Positions 4,997 to 7,221 of a stretch of 7,221 nucleotides of DNA are shown here, piece after piece. The first letter of the stretch is position 1; the number at the start of each line of letters is the position of its first letter. Below the pieces are notes generated by a model. It was not told the DNA's origin, ran no database searches, and was given only the letters and a program-made list of their open reading frames with translations. The position numbers and the translations under genes are program-made. The DNA comes from Elusimicrobiota bacterium (lineage in GTDB: Bacteria; Elusimicrobiota; Elusimicrobia; UBA1565; UBA9628), in contig JAQUMZ010000130.1 of NCBI GenBank assembly GCA_028717865.1, positions 1-7,221 of the forward strand, read 5' to 3'.

Positions 4997-6352
4997 ATGT
5001 GCGCAGCCGCCGCGATCCTGCTTCTGGCCGCCGTCTGGGCCGCCGCGCGGCTGTCCCGGATCGCGGCCATCGGCAGCGCCTACAAGGCCAAGGTGCTGGC
5101 CTCGGCCGTGTTCGTGTCGGGGCGAACGCCGGATTCGGCGCTGGCGGAGGACGTCTCGGCGGAGAAGTACCGGATCCTGCGGCTTTTCCGCGTCAACGTG
5201 GACGCCGGCCGGCGCCGCGTGACCTGCTCCTGGTTCGGCCTGCGCCGCCGCACGGCGGTCTTCCGCCGCGGCCTGGGCGCCACGCTCATCTTCGGGGGGG
5301 GCGACGCCCCGGATTTATCCGCCGCGCCGCCGGCGCGGCCGCCGCGCCTCCAGCCCTGGCCGCAAGGCGATCCGGAAGACGCCGTGGCCGGCCCGGCGCG
5401 CCTGGGCCGCGTCCTGGAGGCGGCCTTCGCCGAGCCCGACCCCCGTCGGCAAAGGCGCACGCGGGCCGTGGTGGTGGTCCGCGACGGGCGCATCGCGGCG
5501 GAGCGCTACGCCGGGGGTTTTTCCGCGCATACGCCGCTGGCCGGCTGGTCCATGTCCAAAAGCGCGCTCAGCGCCCTGGTGGGGGCGCTGGTCGGCGAAG
5601 AGCGGCTCTCGCCCGAGCGCCGCGAGCTGCTGCCCCAATGGCGCGACGCCCGCCGCGGCATCAGCCTCGACGACCTGCTGCGCATGCGCAGCGGCCTGGA
5701 CTTCTCCGAAGTCTACAGCGACCTGCTCTCCGACGTCACGCGCATGCTCTTCGCCTGCGGCGACACGGCCGCCTACGCGGCGGCCAAACCGCTGCGCCAC
5801 GCGCCCGGGACGCACTGGGCCTACGCCAGCGGCACGAGCAACATCATCTCGGCCGTCATGAGGCGGGAGCTGGAGCGCCGCCCCGGGGCCTACCTCGACC
5901 TGCCGCGGCGGGCCCTCTTCGAGCCCGTGGGCATGGGCACGGCCGTGCTCGAGCCCGATGCGGCGGGGACCTTCGTGGGCTCCTCATTCATGTACGCCTC
6001 GGCCCGGGATTGGGCGCGCCTGGGACTGCTTTATCTGCAGGACGGCGTCTGGAACGGACGGCGCGTGCTGCCGCCGGGCTGGGTCGCCTACAGCCTGACG
6101 CCCACGCCGCAATCCGGAGACAAGCTCTACGCGGCCCATTGGTGGCGCCGCCTCTCCCGCGAATTCGGGGGCGGGACCGACGCCGCCCGACGCATACCGG
6201 AGGACGCCTTCTTCGCCATGGGCCACGAGGGGCAGGTGCTCAGCGTGGTGCCCTCCCGGAGGCTGGTGGCGGTGCGCCTGGGGCTCTCGGTGCACGGCGA
6301 CGCCTGGAACCACGCCGAGTTCCTGACCGGGGTCCTCGATGCGCTGGATTAA
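4997..6352 (+). CDS. Serine hydrolase, beta-lactamase class C / 6-aminohexanoate-dimer hydrolase (NylB)-like
   Basis: A 451-residue protein of the serine beta-lactamase-like superfamily, which includes penicillin-binding proteins, esterases and NylB-type amide hydrolases. The N-terminus (residues 2-20, AAAAILLLAAVWAAARL) is a membrane anchor or uncleaved signal. Residues ~30-105 form the family's N-terminal extension (YKAKVLASAVFVSGR), followed by a Pro/Ala-rich linker around 108-125. The catalytic domain has the nucleophile motif Ser185-Met-Ser-Lys188 (SxxK), the Tyr276-Ala-Ser278 motif (YxS/YxN), and Gly-His410-Glu-Gly412 in place of the KTG-type third motif, as in esterase/NylB-like members. 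RMRSGLDFSE is also typical of the family. All three motifs are intact, so it is probably active, but the substrate (ester, amide or peptide) cannot be told from sequence. No clear Shine-Dalgarno precedes the ATG. The linker coding region has a run of 8 G (5294-5301) and a strong GC hairpin (5321-5339). It probably faces the periplasm. Confidence 0.92.
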   Translation: MCAAAAILLLAAVWAAARLSRIAAIGSAYKAKVLASAVFVSGRTPDSALAEDVSAEKYRILRLFRVNVDAGRRRVTCSWFGLRRRTAVFRRGLGATLIFGGGDAPDLSAAPPARPPRLQPWPQGDPEDAVAGPARLGRVLEAAFAEPDPRRQRRTRAVVVVRDGRIAAERYAGGFSAHTPLAGWSMSKSALSALVGALVGEERLSPERRELLPQWRDARRGISLDDLLRMRSGLDFSEVYSDLLSDVTRMLFACGDTAAYAAAKPLRHAPGTHWAYASGTSNIISAVMRRELERRPGAYLDLPRRALFEPVGMGTAVLEPDAAGTFVGSSFMYASARDWARLGLLYLQDGVWNGRRVLPPGWVAYSLTPTPQSGDKLYAAHWWRRLSREFGGGTDAARRIPEDAFFAMGHEGQVLSVVPSRRLVAVRLGLSVHGDAWNHAEFLTGVLDALD

Positions 6353-6382
6353 CCCTATCGTCTCTGGCACGAGCGGAGGCGG

Positions 6383-6388
6383 TATGCT
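6383..6388 (+). promoter_or_regulatory. Weak candidate -10 box before the small Ig-like gene
   Basis: TATGCT matches the -10 consensus at 4 of 6 positions and lies 11 nt before the ATG at 6400, in a locally AT-rich patch. No -35 is seen. If used, the mRNA would start around 6395 and have almost no leader, consistent with the absence of a Shine-Dalgarno site next to the ATG (GGAGG at 6375-6379 is 20 nt away). Confidence 0.28.
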
Positions 6389-6399
6389 AAATCAATGAT

Positions 6400-6717
6400 A
6401 TGAAAGAGAAACGTCACGCGCTGAAGCAGAAAGCGGGGCCGCCGCAAGCCCCGGAACCGCTGACCATCGATTACCCCCAGGAAGGAGACATCCTCGACGG
6501 CTATGCCTACACCTTCCGCGTCACCGCCCCGCTTGACGCCTGCCCCGTGGAGGTGTCCCTGGACCGGGGGCCGTGGCTCGCCTGCCGCTTCGCCGCGGGC
6601 CACTGGTGGTACGACTGGTCGGGATTTTCCGCGGGCCGCTATCAGCTCCGGGCCCGGATGCGGACCGCCGACGGGCGCCTCAAGATGACCCTGCTGCGCC
6701 GGTTTTCCGTGCCATAA
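6400..6717 (+). CDS. Small Ig-like beta-sandwich protein, function unknown
   Basis: A 105-residue protein. After a basic, disordered-looking start (residues 1-20) the sequence has the rhythm of a single Ig-like or fibronectin-like beta-sandwich: IDYPQEGDILDG, YAYTFRVTAP, PVEVSLDRGPWLACRF, GHWWYDWSGFSAGRYQLRARM, then a last strand LLRRFSVP. The WWYDWSG segment and the 'pattern of a domain that displays Trp residues' recall small bacterial Ig-like proteins, but I cannot name a family. There is no signal peptide or membrane segment, so it would be cytosolic unless exported otherwise. An in-frame TAA at 6388 lies just upstream, so the ATG at 6400 is the first possible start. It lies 47 nt after the serine-hydrolase stop and converges on tRNA-Cys, whose 3' end is only 12 nt beyond its stop. 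No terminator is seen between them. Confidence 0.72.
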   Translation: MKEKRHALKQKAGPPQAPEPLTIDYPQEGDILDGYAYTFRVTAPLDACPVEVSLDRGPWLACRFAAGHWWYDWSGFSAGRYQLRARMRTADGRLKMTLLRRFSVP

Positions 6718-6729
6718 TCGCGGCGAGAT

Positions 6730-6806
6730 TGGAGGCGCGAGTAGGATTCGAACCTACGAATGACGGTTTTGCGGACCGTGCCCTTTGACCGCTTGGGTAT
6801 CGCGCC
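6730..6806 (-). tRNA. tRNA-Cys (GCA), with encoded CCA
   Basis: The minus strand folds into a full cloverleaf of 77 nt including CCA. The acceptor arm GGCGCGA pairs perfectly with TCGCGCC. The D arm is CCC/GGG with an A13-A22 mismatch and GG in the loop. The anticodon stem ACGGT/ACCGT encloses the loop CCGCAAA, so the anticodon is GCA. The variable loop is CATTC, and the T arm is GTAGG-TTCGAAT-CCTAC. The discriminator base is T73, the main CysRS identity element, which together with GCA makes the assignment sure. Position 33, next to the anticodon, is C instead of the nearly universal U. Its 5' end is 4 nt downstream of the glmS stop codon on the same strand, so the two are probably transcribed together and the tRNA is released by processing. 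No separate promoter is seen. Confidence 0.95.
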
Positions 6807-6810
6807 ATAT

Positions 6811-7221
6811 TTATTCCACCGTAACGCTCTTGGCCAGGTTGCGGGGCTGATCCACGTCGCAGCCGCGCAACTCGGCCATATGATACGCCAGCAGCTGCAG
6901 CGGCACGATGTTGAGGATCGGCGATAGCCTCTCCTCTACGGCCGGCAGCTCCAGCGTAAAATCCGCCTTGTCCAGCCGGCGGGACTGGCCCCGAGTGCAC
7001 AAGGCGATGATCCTGGCCCCCCGGGCCCGGGCTTCCTCCACGTTGGAAAGGATCTTCTCGAAAACCTCGGAAGCGGTGGCCACGGCCACGACCGGCATCT
7101 CCGAATCGATCAGCGCCAGGGGACCGTGCTTCATCTCCCCGGCCGGATAACCCTCGGCATGCACGTAGGATATCTCCCTGAGCTTGAGCGCGCCCTCCAG
7201 GGCCGTGGGGTAATTGATGCC
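6811..7221 (-). CDS. glmS: Glutamine-fructose-6-phosphate aminotransferase (isomerizing), C-terminal part
   Basis: GlmS makes glucosamine-6-phosphate from fructose-6-phosphate and glutamine, the first step toward UDP-GlcNAc for peptidoglycan and lipopolysaccharide, in the cytosol. The window holds the last 136 residues, read from the right edge on the minus strand to the TAA at 6813-6811. They cover the end of the second sugar isomerase (SIS) domain: ALEGALKLREISYVHAEG, the PAGEMKHGPLALID segment, and the ending PLQLLAYHMAELRGCDVDQPRNLAKSVTVE, all near-diagnostic of GlmS. The glutaminase domain and the first SIS domain lie beyond the window, so intactness and any 5' glmS ribozyme cannot be judged. 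It is followed directly by tRNA-Cys. Confidence 0.97.
   Translation of the reverse strand, partial: GINYPTALEGALKLREISYVHAEGYPAGEMKHGPLALIDSEMPVVAVATASEVFEKILSNVEEARARGARIIALCTRGQSRRLDKADFTLELPAVEERLSPILNIVPLQLLAYHMAELRGCDVDQPRNLAKSVTVE

Noticed and set aside
5315..5815. A minus-strand open frame inside the serine hydrolase gene
   Set aside because: Low-complexity shadow of GC-rich codons with no motif, overlapping the catalytic Ser-Met-Ser-Lys coding region.
4960..6390. A 476-codon open frame overlapping the serine hydrolase on the same strand
   Set aside because: Its translation is Arg/Ala/Gly/Pro-rich and without motifs, as expected for an out-of-phase reading of GC-rich coding DNA, while the other frame has intact SxxK, YxS and HxG motifs.
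1..7221. CRISPR array, insertion sequence, integrase, toxin-antitoxin or phage defence genes
   Set aside because: I saw no regularly spaced repeats, no transposase or integrase motifs, no terminal repeats, and no small gene pairs of that kind in any frame.
6811..7221. glmS ribozyme or riboswitch
   Set aside because: Only the 3' end of glmS is in the window; the 5' leader where a ribozyme would lie is off the right edge.

Overview
This is a GC-rich bacterial window with six complete protein genes, two partial ones at the edges and one tRNA gene. The organism looks Gram-negative: there is a lipobox lipoprotein, a Sec-exported protein, and IspG is of the long, insertion-containing type (the form known from Chlamydiae, Bacteroidetes and plants). 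Together with several exported proteins I do not recognise, this would fit a deep-branching GC-rich phylum such as Elusimicrobiota, but that placement is a guess. Nothing in the window is clearly mobile, viral or CRISPR-like.

Layout. Positions 1-1439, minus strand: 5' part of ispG (MEP isoprenoid pathway), running off the left edge. Positions 1440-1486: a very short divergent promoter region with two face-to-face TATAAT boxes. Positions 1487-2152, plus: thioredoxin-fold lipoprotein. Positions 2153-2270: a hairpin and a Shine-Dalgarno site. Positions 2271-3608, plus: unrecognised exported membrane protein whose C-terminus is a tandem duplication of a transmembrane unit. Positions 3609-3690: extended -10 promoter, a palindrome at the predicted transcript start, and a Shine-Dalgarno site. 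Positions 3691-4539, plus: unrecognised secreted protein. Positions 4614-4955, plus: pterin-4a-carbinolamine dehydratase. Positions 4997-6352, plus: membrane-anchored serine hydrolase of the beta-lactamase/NylB type. Positions 6400-6717, plus: small Ig-like protein. On the minus strand at the right end, glmS (C-terminal part, 6811-7221) is followed after only 4 nt by tRNA-Cys (6730-6806), convergent with the plus-strand genes.

The genes do not form one pathway. ispG and glmS are housekeeping genes for isoprenoid and amino-sugar precursors. The plus-strand block mostly has its own promoters and looks like independent envelope or secreted functions with a pterin enzyme between them. I see no convincing new multi-gene system. 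The points most worth checking are the overlapping divergent promoters that predict leaderless mRNAs, the C33 base in tRNA-Cys, the direct glmS/tRNA junction, the operator-like palindrome before the secreted protein, and the internally duplicated membrane protein.
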